Made by a program: the position numbers and the translations under genes
DNA from: Verticillium longisporum
Lineage: Eukaryota; Ascomycota; Sordariomycetes; Glomerellales; Plectosphaerellaceae
Direction of reading: 5' to 3'
DNA length: 64,000 nucleotides
Assembly: GCA_019188255.1 (NCBI GenBank)
Contig: JAETXT010000007.1
Span: 1,736,001 to 1,800,000, forward strand
Part shown: positions 11,701 to 22,100 of the stretch, piece by piece
Layout: each line of letters opens with the position of its first letter
Position numbering within the stretch: the stretch's first letter is position 1
The notes under the pieces: generated by a model
The model's input: the letters and a program-made list of their open reading frames with translations, nothing else
The model's database searches: none
Told to the model about the DNA's origin: nothing

Positions 11701-12710
11701 CTCATACTGCGATAGATTGGTTTGCAGCGTCTCATCGTCTTCTTCGAGCTCCTCCAGAGTAGTCTGAAGGTCCGAGACGGCGCCCTGACGGAATGTAAAC
11801 TGCTCCTTTTTGTATTTGAGGTCATTAACAATGTTCAAGAACTTGTTGGCCTCGAGCCGTTTCTGCTTAATCTGCGCCGAGAGCTCGGCCATCTCATCAT
11901 TCATGCCGTTGCATGCTTCCCTTGATCCCTCAGTCTCGGCTTGGAGCTCCATGGACCTCTTCTCGGCGCGGTCCCCTTTCTCCTTGTTGATCTTGTCCTG
12001 GCTCTCGTGTATCTTGAGGCGTGCCAGCTCCTCGCCCTGCTTCTTCCGGAGGACCTTGAGGTTGTCGATGGCTTTCGTGTACCGCATGGCTTCAAAGATT
12101 TGGTCAAACTGTTTCTTCAGGGCGCCGGGCTCGCTCATGGGCCACAGAGATTCGTCCTGATGGCAGAATATGACGTAGTCCAGAATGGCGGTCGAAACGC
12201 CGAGGAGAGCAGGGACAGCCTCGTCCATCTGCGCCACTCGTGTCGAGAGAACGGACCGTTCGCCATTGTTGTTTGTCGCTAGTGAGCCCTCGAGGGTCTT
12301 GAGGGAGCGGGTGGTTTTCTTGATGGTCAACTGAAGACTTCGTGTGACGACATGCTTAACGCCGGTGGTCGAGGTGAATGCCAGCTTGACCTGCGCCAGG
12401 ACCTCCTTCTCGCCGACGAGCTGGAACATTGAAGGTTAGCAGAGGAAGCTTTGGTAGTACGAGATGGTTCGCCGAACCGGCAACGCGGGGTAGGTCGTAC
12501 TTTAGGGTCGTGGACGAATGCACCGCCCTTGCTGTTGGGTGGCTGCTCGCCGGTGGTGGCGTACTTGAGGCATTCGATAATGGTAGTCTTGCCCGAACCA
12601 TTGTAACCGACAATGAGGGTCAGGGGCGTAAAGAATTGCATGGTCTCGCGGCCACTGCCGGTCCCGAAGGACCGGATGCCCTGGACGGACAGCTTTTCAA
12701 TCTTGGACAT
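8705..12710 (-). CDS. rad50: DNA double-strand break repair ATPase RAD50 (apparent frameshift)
   Basis: Two exons, 12710-12501 and 12420-8705, separated by an 80 bp intron. RAD50 is the SMC-like ATPase of the MRE11-RAD50-NBS1 complex, which binds and tethers broken DNA ends and activates checkpoint kinases. The Walker A motif GYNGSGKTT lies near residues 35-43. Long coiled coils follow, with the zinc-hook CKLC near residue 685 between them. The C-terminal ATPase half has the signature [18 protein letters not shown] and Walker [13 protein letters not shown], then VITHDEEFL. In coding-strand terms one G appears missing from the run of five at 9710-9714: upstream the frame reads DYMDRGG, and the coiled coil continues as [17 protein letters not shown] in the next frame. 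Adding one base gives 1308 residues, the usual RAD50 length. Confidence 0.96.
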
Positions 12711-14842
12711 GGTCGACTACCACAGTGGTGTAGGGTAGAGATCCATAGAGGAGTAACAGGTGATGCGGTCTCCACAGAGTCGAGTGCAAATGCCGAAAGT
12801 GCAGCAAGGGCAATGTGTGGGGGTTGAAGAAACCGCTTAACTGTAGTAAAAAACCCCCAAGTGAAGCGTCTGGGAATAGAGGCAGGCCGCACTTTGAGCA
12901 TCAGACGCGGTGACATCCAAGCGGCACGCGTTTGAGTGGGTTAGGCAGGGGTCAGTGGGAGCGTCATCCCGTGACCTGGAGCTGCCTATCTGGAGTGGGG
13001 CTTTGTCTGCGCTCAAGGCACCTTACCTAAGGTGCCTAAGCCTAGGTACATGTTGGGAGGTACTGCACTGACGCCTTTCCCGTTCAGTTCAGCCCATCTT
13101 CCACGGACACTCAGAGCACCGGTCACATTGGAACCACCGGATTTACATTTAGAGTCCCGGAGTTACAGCACAGGAGACCCTGGGAAATCGGAACGTTGGA
13201 GGTCGTGCGCTATCGAATTCCAGCCAACGCTGCGGTCAGTTCGACAAGACGCGATCATTGCACACGACATAGTTGTATGACGACAGATGACTCGGAAATG
13301 CCCCCGGCAAGCTAGGCCTCCTGTGTTACAGTGTCTTCCCATCGAGGTCCATGACCAGCACAGGACACCGCGTTGCACCTGACATCCTTTCCTGGGTGGT
13401 ACAACAGAGGCTCCGCCAAAAGAAAAATAAATTATGATGAGGTATCTTCGACGCAGGGTGCCGAAGAGGTTCAACAAAGCTTTTTGACGACGGACGGCGG
13501 TTCATAAACAGCACAGCGTGATACGGGTCAGGGAAACACAGCATCGTCGTCGTGCAAAGTCAAATGCCTCGAGACCAGACACCGGGAAGACGCGACAGGC
13601 ATGCCCGCAGGGACATGTCTCGTTTGAGTAACCTCAAAAGAGCAAGTATTTAGACCGAGCGTTGTGCTTTCTTTGCCGCAGAATTCATTTTCTCCAACAC
13701 CTCACGCCAGACTTCCTTCTTTCCTCCTGGTTTTTTTTTCCTCCTTCCGTTTGTTTCTTTCGCATCAGATTGGGACTATCAGGTCCCCGATAGTGTAGGT
13801 AGGTGTTGGACGCCCCACGCTCTGGACGGGGCGAAGGACTGTTTGCTCCGGACGCATCGCAGGGTCCTGTCGCAAAGAGGACAAGATTGACATTCCCCGA
13901 CGGTCTCGTGGCATGCCATTCGCACAACCGCGTTGCTGGAGTTGGGGCCAGAGGGGTCTGTGAAGAGGGGTTTTTCTTTCGCTGGGATTCCAAAGGGGAG
14001 AGTGCCAGCACTGCCAGCACTGTCAGCAAGTACTACTGCCAGGCGATACCAAAACTGACGTCTCCACATGTGCTCGGCTCCACTCCAGAGCGGGCTAGTT
14101 GAACCCCAAGACCGAACGGCGCAGAGCGAAGAGGGGGATGGAGAGTCCCGGTGTCGAAGAACGTCCCGTGTCCAGGGCCCAAGTCGGGGGCCAAGACCCA
14201 GATTGCCATGTTTGCAGTATTCCCATTTCCCAATTTCCCATCCTCCTTCGCCTGCCTGTGGGTACCCTTCCCTCCCCTACAGCGCACTATTTCCCTTCAT
14301 CACCAGCAGGACACAACTCACGACCCGACAGCACCAGCCGCAGACGCAGTCGACTTGATTGCATCACGCACCTAGGAATCACGTAGGTACAGGCGAGTTC
14401 ATGTAGCCTGCCTACTACCTAAGGTACGGTACCCAGGCACCCATTTATCTCACCACCCGGCAAGCCAAGCAGACAAGCGAGCCAGACCAAACGGTGAGTC
14501 GCAGGCGCATTTCACTTTCACCTTCCCATCCCACAAGGCCACAAGGAGAGGAAGACAACGGGCAGCTTTACGTTTCCTCGCCTGCCTTCGTCCCAAGCAC
14601 CTCCCCAACCCCAAGAGACTGGCATACCTTTGGAAGGTCCTACCCAACACGGCAGGCACCTCGTCAGCATCGTCGAACAGGAGCAGCAGGCGCCCTCCTT
14701 CTTTCTCTCTTGTTCACAGTGTTGCTCTTACTGATACGTACCTTTCTTGCGCAGGCCTGACCGAAAGATTTCGCTCCGTACCTGTCCGTACCTTACCTTA
14801 TTACTTACCTCACCTACCCACCAAATCTACCAGCGTTTCCCC

Positions 14843-14844
<2 letters not shown>

Positions 14845-14870
<26 letters not shown>
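14845..14870 (+). repeat. Poly-C tract, 26 bases
   Basis: An uninterrupted run of 26 C lies about 775 bp upstream of the WC-2 start codon. The recorded length may be approximate because long homopolymers are hard to sequence. Confidence 0.9.
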
Positions 14871-14873
<3 letters not shown>

Positions 14874-15307
14874 CGAGAGAACACGCTGCTAGCTCTCACC
14901 GCCCTCATAGCCCTCTCGTCTCGTTCGCCCAGGTTGTGCATACCGTTTCTTCCCTTCAGCCCCTGCCTGGTAGACACCCTAAAAAATTAACGTGGGAGGG
15001 GTCTGTGTCTATCCAGCTCCAGGTAAGCGCCAACCTGATCCGACATCTGTCCAGGCCCGACACTATCGCACCAGGTGCTCGTTGTCGTCTCCCTTGTCCC
15101 GAGCCAGTCCTAACGCGCCCGAAAGCTGGAGTTTTAATTTTTTTTTTTTTTCCTCTCTCCTATTTCCCGGTCGTTTTTTTCGGGCAAGGCCAACCTGATC
15201 GATTCAAATCTTTCACATTTCGCGTTTGCTGTTCTGTGCTCCGTCGCCAGCGACAAAAAGACGAGAGCGACGTACGAACACCTCAAAACGGAACCAGCCA
15301 TCGGATA

Positions 15308-15324
15308 CCCCCCCCCCCCCCCCC
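15308..15324 (+). repeat. Poly-C tract, 17 bases
   Basis: An uninterrupted run of 17 C lies in the presumed 5' leader of the WC-2 gene, about 320 bp before its start codon. Confidence 0.9.
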
Positions 15325-15643
15325 GGCACCTTAAGTGACGGTTGACTTGACGTACAACCGCAACGGACGGTCACCACGACCTGGGTCCTCGGAGTGCACG
15401 CCTTCTCCGCGACCTAAGACAAACGAATAGCCAGCCAGAAGCCAGCAGAAGGCCATCACCTACCTCATCAGATTGAGGCAGCGGGAACAAGACGGCACCC
15501 TCGACAGCCCGCATGCCCCAGGGCGCACTGATGTGCTGAGCCCCGAGCGTTGAGCCGCCCGTGAGAATCCAGACCCTGGGTTCCTTCGTTCGACCCGACG
15601 CTGGACCCAGGTCTGGCCCAGGGCCGACGCCCGATTGTTCACC

Positions 15644-17585
15644 ATGTCTCGTGGGCCTCCGCCGCCGGCTGGGGCCAATGCCTACACCTTTGGCGACTTC
15701 GACTTCAACTCGCTCGTCACGGATGCTGTACGTTTGACCCCTCCACTTCTTCCGTCACCTCTCACCGTCCCGCTTGTCGTTTCACTCTTCGACCTTGTTC
15801 CGCTTTCCCGGGCACCGAAGCGAAACCCCCCCTTCCTGAGTCCCCCATTCTACCTTTCCCATCTCTTCGTTAGCTTGCCGTTCATCCATCCAAACCCACA
15901 TGCACAGCGCACCCCACGGTCCATTGCGACCGCACGCTGCTACACTGACCCTGCGCGCGCCGCGACGCTGATCCTCACCTCGCCCTCTGCTGGTACCGAG
16001 CCGTCTGACTCTGTTCTCTGCACCCCGCCCCAGAAAACGTCGCTGACCCGCCCCCTCTCCAATGGAACAGATGGCAGATGACCCCAGCATGATGGCCATG
16101 CTGGGCGATAGCTCCATGTACGACAATTTCGACTCGATGGGCATGAATCTCGACAACCCACCCGACGACACATCCCTCGCCCAATTCAGCGTCCAGATGA
16201 ACAACAACCAGGTCGCCGCCGCCGCCGCCATTGGGCAGGCCATGCGCGATGGCAGCCCCATGTCACCGCAGCAGAAGAATGGCTCCAACTTCTTTTCCTT
16301 ATCAGCAGAGGATCACCAGGGCTCTGGTCCCGGCGCCGGCCCCGCGCCAGCCGCCGGCTTCAGCTCCCAGGCTAACATGCCCGGCGGCAACACCCTGACC
16401 GAGTTCACGAAGCGCCGGAACTGGCCCGCCAAGGTCGTCGAGGAGCTCAAGGACTTCCTGCAGATTCTCGACGCCAATGGTCGCATTCGCTTTGTATCGC
16501 CGAGCATCCTCAGTGTTACCGGCTACAAGTCGGAGGAGATTGCCGACAAGTTTCTCAAGGACTTTATTCACGATGACGACGTTGGTGTTTTTGTCGCCGA
16601 GCTCAATGAGTCCATCGCCTCTGGCAACCCGCTGCGCATGTTTTACCGTTTCAAGAAGAAGGACGACACATATGCCATCTTTGAGGCCGTCGGCCACGCT
16701 CACATTGCAGCGGCGAAATTTGCGCCGAACCCCCACAACCAGTCACCATTCTGTCAAGCCGTGTTCATGATGGCGCGACCCTACCCGACGAAGAACGCAG
16801 GGCTGCTCGACTCGTTTCTCGAGCACAAGATTGAGAATGAGCGCCTGAGGCGACGCATCGCCGAGCTGAGGCGCGAGGAGGAGGCGGAGAATGACGAATC
16901 GCAGAGGCAATGGGCGAGCCAGGACGGACGGTCGGACGCGACACCTTCGGAGACGACCATCAAGTCCTCGTCCGTGGGCAGGCCGGCGCTCTATCACCAG
17001 AACACCAGCGGCAGCAGCACATCCATGGGCCCGCCGCCGGACAGGACGCCGCTCAACGTGGCATTAACACGCGAGGCGCTGGAAGGCGTGGCCAACAGCC
17101 GGCCAGACTCGCTCAAGGAGAAGATGGCGCGGTACGAAGGCTCTCACGCCGAGCAGATTGAGATGCTGACAGGACTAAACTACGTCGATGGCGAGCGGAG
17201 CAAGGGCATCACGACGGGCAACGCGAGCCCGACGCTCATCAAGGGCGATGCGGGCATCGCGATACCGATGGACCGGGACCCGCGCACGGGCGATAAGAAG
17301 AAGAAGCTCAAGACTTCGGAGGAATACGTGTGTACGGATTGTGGTAAGTTCTCTCGGGCGCCGAACGGCCCTCTACGCTGGTTTAACCTGGTCTTCCGAC
17401 ACGAAACGTGGACATGACATGCACGCTAACGCCTGCGGGTGACAGGCACGCTCGACTCGCCCGAGTGGCGGAAGGGTCCCAGTGGGCCCAAGACGCTATG
17501 CAACGCGTGCGGCCTGCGGTGGGCCAAGAAGGAAAAGAAGGTCAAGAACAGCCCGAGGATAGGAGGAGGCGCCATGGCGGAGTAG
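15644..17585 (+). CDS. wc-2: White collar 2 (PAS and GATA zinc-finger blue-light regulator)
   Basis: Three exons: 15644-15727, 16071-17343 and 17446-17585, giving 498 residues. WC-2 pairs with the flavin photoreceptor WC-1 in the white collar complex, which drives light-induced transcription and the circadian clock in fungi. A PAS domain begins at about residue 130 ([35 protein letters not shown]). It is followed by a coiled segment ([17 protein letters not shown]) and then a C-terminal GATA finger: CTDCG, the loop [18 protein letters not shown] and NACGLRW. Intron 2 splits the finger right after its first cysteine pair, with GTAAGT as donor. Intron 1 is long for a fungus (343 bp); the donor GTACGT and acceptor at 16070 join the short first exon ([14 protein letters not shown]) in frame. 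The start is chosen because its ATG is preceded by ACC and opens that conserved peptide. Confidence 0.95.
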
Positions 17586-18494
17586 GTGGAAAGGTCTTCC
17601 TGACGGAGAAACGAATTTAACAGTGCCGTGGCCATGGCCTGTGCCCGTGGCCCGTTGCGGCGCTGATGATGGCAACGGAACGAACCACACGCGCAGAAAG
17701 CAGCGCATGGGCAACGAAGACGAGGCAAGCTGTGAAGCAGCAAATCCTATGCCAGGGGCAGAGGGAAAGGTGCGCGGGAGTGAGGAGCAGAAGCTGAAGA
17801 AGCCAGACGCTGACGACGACGACGACAATGTTTCATCTGTACAACATGATGGGAGGCACAAAGGGAGCACGACACAGTCTGACAGGCGGGAAGCGACCTG
17901 CAAGCTTGGAAAACTTGGGTCGTTTCACCGCCAAGCGGAGGAGAGCAGCAGGTGAGGGGGTGTCAAGAGATAAATCCTGGATGTGCTGCTGCTGGAGCTG
18001 AACCCGTGCAGCTTGGCCCAGGCCATTGAACATGTCGGCCAAAAAGACAATTGGCCCAGCAGGACGCTGATCCAGTACTTGATCCCCTAGAGGGGCCGCG
18101 ATCCCCTGTTGCGCGGGCGGGTTACAGGTGATGGTGGGCTTGGAGCGGCAGCGGTAGTGGGGTAGCTGTGTGGTAGGTTCGGCCGTCGTGATGGACGACC
18201 CCGCAATGCGTCATGGAGCTGTCAGTGCCCGCGGGAGCTCGAGTGGGGTGGAATGCATTGGCGGTAGCTGCCGATTTGCATGTTCCTAGAGGAACCTGAG
18301 GGGAAGGTATGGCAGTGACAGCCTTTCCTACTTATCTACCTGGTGTCTGCTTGGTGTGACTTTTGTCTGTTCCACGTCCTCAAGCTACCCGAGAAATATC
18401 AGTCTATTGGCGACAGCTTCATATTCACCCCATTGCAGTGCTTCACATACTGCAATACTTTCTCATCTACACATCTTGCACCTACATCTTCATC
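17586..18494. other. Spacer between WC-2 and the glutamine-rich protein gene
   Basis: About 900 bp. The left part is presumably the WC-2 3' untranslated region; the right part is the promoter of the next gene, with CTTATCTACCTGGTG near 18332. No gene is supported. Reading frames present are short and of low complexity. Confidence 0.4.
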
Positions 18495-18546
18495 ATGGAC
18501 AAACTCATCAGTATTGGAAAGGACCTGCTCGATGATGGCGGAAACA

Positions 18547-18577
<31 letters not shown>

Positions 18578-19282
18578 CCAGCAGGCCGGCGGGTTCCAGA
18601 GCCAGCAGGAGCACGTCCAGCAGGGTCTCGCCGGCCAGTACCAGGGCCAGAGCCAGAGCTCCGGCCAGCCTCTTCCCGGAGGCAACAGTACGTCTCCCAG
18701 CCTGCCCACCTGCCCCTCCTCTTCCTCTTCCTCGTCCCCCCCAGACCTGACGCCCCAGCAGAAGCAGCAGGCGGCGCCTACGGCCTCCCCGGCGGCGACG
18801 ACGACGACCTCCGCTCGGCCGCCGACCAGGCAGCCCAGCACGCCGGCAGCCACGGCGACAAGGACCTCTTCAGCGGCATCGTCGGGGCGCTGACGCAGAA
18901 CCGGGCGTCGGTGCAGCAGCAGGGCCTCGACGAGGACGACGTGCTGGCCAAGTACAAAAAGTTCTTCGGCGGCGAGGCGCAGCGCGGCGACAGGGCCGAC
19001 GACAAGGGCCTCGGCGCCGCGGCCGCGCTGCGGGCGCTCAAGCTGTTCAACAGCGGCGAGACCGGCGGGCAGAAGGACACGCAGGGCGGGTTCCTCGCGC
19101 TCGCCATGGCGGAGGCCAGCAAGCTCTTTGACGACAAGGCGGGCCGGGGCGAGGTGGAGCAGGGCACCAGCAAGCAGAGCGTCGTGCAGCAGGCCGGCGA
19201 GGTGGCTATGAAGCTGTACTTTAAGAACCAGGCCGAGCAGCAGGGCGGGCTCGTGGGCATGGCGAGCAAGTTTCTGAAGTAG
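18495..19282 (+). CDS. Small glutamine-rich fungal protein, beta-flanking-protein type
   Basis: Two exons, 18495-18687 and 18759-19282, giving 238 residues. The product starts with a possible amphipathic helix (MDKLISIGKDLLDD), followed by a polyglutamine stretch encoded by CAG repeats and a Gln/Gly-rich linker. The C-terminal half is alanine-rich and ordered-looking: DDVLAKYKKFFGG, GLGAAAALRALKLFNSGETG, FLALAMAEASKLFDDKAGRG and QAGEVAMKLYFKNQ. This architecture matches fungal proteins often labelled beta-flanking protein, whose function is unknown to me. The donor GTACGT is clear. I chose the acceptor at 18758 rather than the nearer one at 18743 because only it continues in the frame of the conserved C-terminal part. 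Confidence 0.7.
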
Positions 19283-19426
19283 CGAGGCCGGGCGATGAGT
19301 TGGACGAAATGGGAAAATGGACAAGGAACGCCCTCCCCCCAAAAATGTGAAATCAAATTCAAGAAACTGGCTGGGCAGGCTAGGATAAAATCACGACTAT
19401 ACTAAATCCCATTCGATAAATTCTTT

Positions 19427-21408
19427 CTACACACTCTGCTTCCCCTTGGCCTTGGCCTCCTTGGCCAGCTTCAGCACGTCCACCCACGCCTCGGGCCGCA
19501 CCCTGCCGCCCTCGACCTTGTCGCTCAGGTATCGCTCGCCCTCGCCCGCCCACGCGAGCAGCTGCTCCTCGGCACCCCACTCGCCGAGCGCCATGAGTCC
19601 GACGGGCAGCCTGCCGCCCTCGCCCTCGCTCTCACCCTCGGCGGGCGCCGCGTAGCCCACGGGCACGGTGACGGCGGGACAGCCGGTGAGGTTGGCAAGG
19701 AAGACGTACGACATGGCGGCAATGGTCTTGTTGGCGTCGCTCATGCCGCGGGCGTCATCGCCGGCGCCGCGGCGCCAGCCGTTGAGCGGCGACGTCGGCG
19801 TGACGAGCAGCAGGCCCGGGTGGGCCTCGAACAGCGAGGCGAGGTGCTGCATGATGAGCTGGCGCAGGCGGCCGGCGCCGAGGTAGTCGGCTGCCGGGGT
19901 CTGCGAGGCGATGGACAGCAACAGGCGGTTCGGCGCGTTGATGACGGAGCGGTACTCGGGCAGCCGGGCGCTGATGTCGGCGTGCATCTCGGCGATGCAG
20001 AGCAGCGAGTGCACGAGCTGGGCGGCGCGCAGGTGCGGCAGCGCCGTGTCGAGCACGGCGTAGCCCTGCGCTTTGTAGTGCGCGAGGGCGTCGTCGCAGG
20101 CGGCGCGCACGGCCGGGTCGGCGCGCGCCCACCACCCCTTGTCGGTGGCGATGACCTTCTGGTGGGTGGCCGACGGCGGCGGCACGACGGCGCGAGCTGG
20201 GCCTGGCCCGGGTCGTCGGAGCGCGGGCGGGCCATGACACGGTAGGCGAGCGTCAGGTCGGTGACGGTGGGGGGGGGGGGCCCCGGGACGCCGCACGGGT
20301 GGCGCATGGGCGTGGTGCGGTGGTGCGTGGGCTTGAGGCCGTAGACGCCGTTGGCGGAGGCCGGCACGCGGATGCTGCCGCCAGCGTCGGTGCCGATGGC
20401 AATGGGCACGAGGCCGGCGCCCAGGGCCGAGCCGCCGCCCGACGACGAGCCGCCCGGGTAGTAGGCCGGGTTGTGGAAGTTGGTGGGTGTGCCCCAGGTC
20501 GGGTTGCAGCCGGACGTGTCGGAGCCGAGCTCGTGCATGGCGTTCTTGGCCACGACGATGGCGCCGGCGGCCTCGAGGGCCCGGATCGGCCCGGCCGTCT
20601 CCTTGGCGGCGGCGAAGAAGGGCAGCTTCGGGTAGTACCGCAGCCCCATGTGCGACACGTAGCCCTCGACGTCAATGTCGTCCTTGACCGACACGGGCAC
20701 GCCGTCGAGCGGGCCGAGGGGCTTGCCCTCGGCCCAGCGCTTGGTCGACGCCTCGGCCGCCTCGCGGGCGCGCCACTCGTTGTCGTAGCTGTCGACCCAG
20801 GCGTTCTGGTACTTGTTCTCCGGCGTCTGGTTGCGGCGCGTCAGCGGCAGCAGGGCCGAGACGACGTCGAGGGGCGTGAGGGTGCCGTCGCGGTAGAGGG
20901 TCTGGTAGTCGACGCTCGAGAGGTAACGGCCCTTGGCTTCGGGCGCCGGGGTCTTGAGGTCGAGGCCAAAGTCGAGGTCGAGCTCGGTGTTTTCTTCGCC
21001 CCTGATCGGCAGGGGGACGACATCTGGCTGGCAGGAGGGAAGAAGAAGACGAAAGTCAGCTGGTTGTGATGGATGGAGCGGGGGTTCCACACGTCAACCT
21101 ACGTGGAGGCGGTAATCATAGCCGGCGAGCTCAGGCATGTCGCGCGTGACGCCGAACTTTGCGTTGTTCCAGAAGAACCTCTGCAGCGTGGGGACATTGT
21201 TGACCCTACATTGTCAGCCGGGGCGAGTTCAATGGGCTCCTCCCGGGGGGTGCCTAGCTCGAGGCAAGACGTACAGGCTCGCGGCGGCGACGAGTGCGAG
21301 TCCATGGAGGATGGGGTTCTTGTCCTCCTCAGCGGCGTCTGCCGGGGTGGCGCTGAGCTTCACAGCTTTGGCTCCGGGATAGTTGGCGAACGGTCTGTTG
21401 GGCGCCAT
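19427..21408 (-). CDS. Amidase signature family hydrolase (apparent frameshift)
   Basis: Three exons: 21408-21275, 21205-21103 and 21027-19427. The family hydrolyses amide bonds with a Ser-Ser-Lys triad. Visible motifs are GVPVSVKDD with the catalytic lysine, PGGSSSGGGSALGAG with the cis-serine region, and GTDAGGSIRVPA with the nucleophilic serine; HELGSDTSGCNPTWGTP lies between. The N terminus has a hydrophobic segment (ILHGLALVAAASLY) suggesting membrane attachment. Between about 20187 and 20200 one base appears missing: QAQLA continues in the next frame as VVPPPSATHQKVIATDKGW, and adding one base makes the last exon divisible by three, giving 612 residues. A run of 12 C on the coding strand (20269-20280) encodes PPPP where relatives usually have a less repetitive GPM-type sequence. 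Substrate unknown. Confidence 0.88.
20269..20280 (+). repeat. Poly-G tract of 12 inside the amidase coding region
   Basis: Twelve G on the plus strand, directly followed by four C, inside the amidase exon. It is in frame at the recorded length (four prolines), but a coding homopolymer this long is a likely place for sequence error. Confidence 0.85.
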
Positions 21409-22100
21409 GATGGGCGGGTCGAGATGTGGTCGTGTTGTGGAAGTCGGGAGAAGATGTAGACAGGCAATGGGGGCAATTGGTATCCGTGGGTGACGAGGAG
21501 ATGAGTTCAAGGCCGTCAAAGGGCAGCAGCGTCCCACATATGATACAACGACGTTCCTTCCTGGATGAGGTCAGACGGGGGATGGGGGCGGAGATAAACG
21601 AGGCGGACCCCGCGGATGGTCGGTGCAACGATGGGGACCCGACGGCACGATCCCACCTGCTCTCGTCTGAAGCAACCTGCCTAGGTAACTACAGCACCCT
21701 GACCAGCCTGAGTACCTCCCTATCTACCGACCTACATGTACCTGCCTAGGTAGTAGGTAGACAGTACTCCAGCAGTGCGTAGCTCCCGCTAGCGCAGAGC
21801 TTCAGGTGGAGCTCGGCCTCCCCCTCCCGGCATGTGATGCGGCTCACCCCGGATTCGTGCAGCTTGCCTATCTACATAGTACGTTCTATCAGTGCACTGA
21901 TGCTATGCAAACCTACCAGCCAAACGGATCTACCGGACTGCCTCGTCACTTCACTGTCGTGTGACAACTCCTCGTATGCTAGCGCTGCAACACCAGCTCA
22001 GACACCCCAGGCACTGAAGAAACTGTTTCAAATGGAGCATATAAACCCAAAGTATGTGCTAGGTTTCCCACTATCCTACAAAAGCCTGCTCGACGACCCA
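21409..22100. promoter_or_regulatory. Amidase promoter region
   Basis: About 690 bp upstream of the amidase start and downstream of the SPRY gene. It contains CTGCCTAGGTAAC near 21677-21689 and GTACCTGCCTAGGTAGTAGGTAG at 21738-21760, members of the recurring CCTAGG motif. No gene is supported. Confidence 0.4.

Larger units (their letters stand above)
12711..15643. promoter_or_regulatory. 2.9 kb divergent spacer between RAD50 and WC-2
   Basis: This is the longest clearly gene-free interval of the window. Near the RAD50 side is a cluster CCTTACCTAAGGTGCCTAAGCCTAGGTAC at 13021-13049. On the WC-2 side are CACCTAGG and CTACCTAAGGTACGGTACC elements at about 14369-14433. The stretch from about 14490 to 15640 is pyrimidine-rich and contains C runs of 26 and 17 bases and T runs, in keeping with a long transcribed 5' leader of the WC-2 gene. 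Reading frames here are low-complexity and not convincing as proteins. Confidence 0.5.

Noticed and set aside
14747..15334. Protein gene of 195 codons before WC-2
   Set aside because: It runs through the C26 and C17 tracts and is built of Pro/Ser/Thr low complexity; it is more likely leader sequence.
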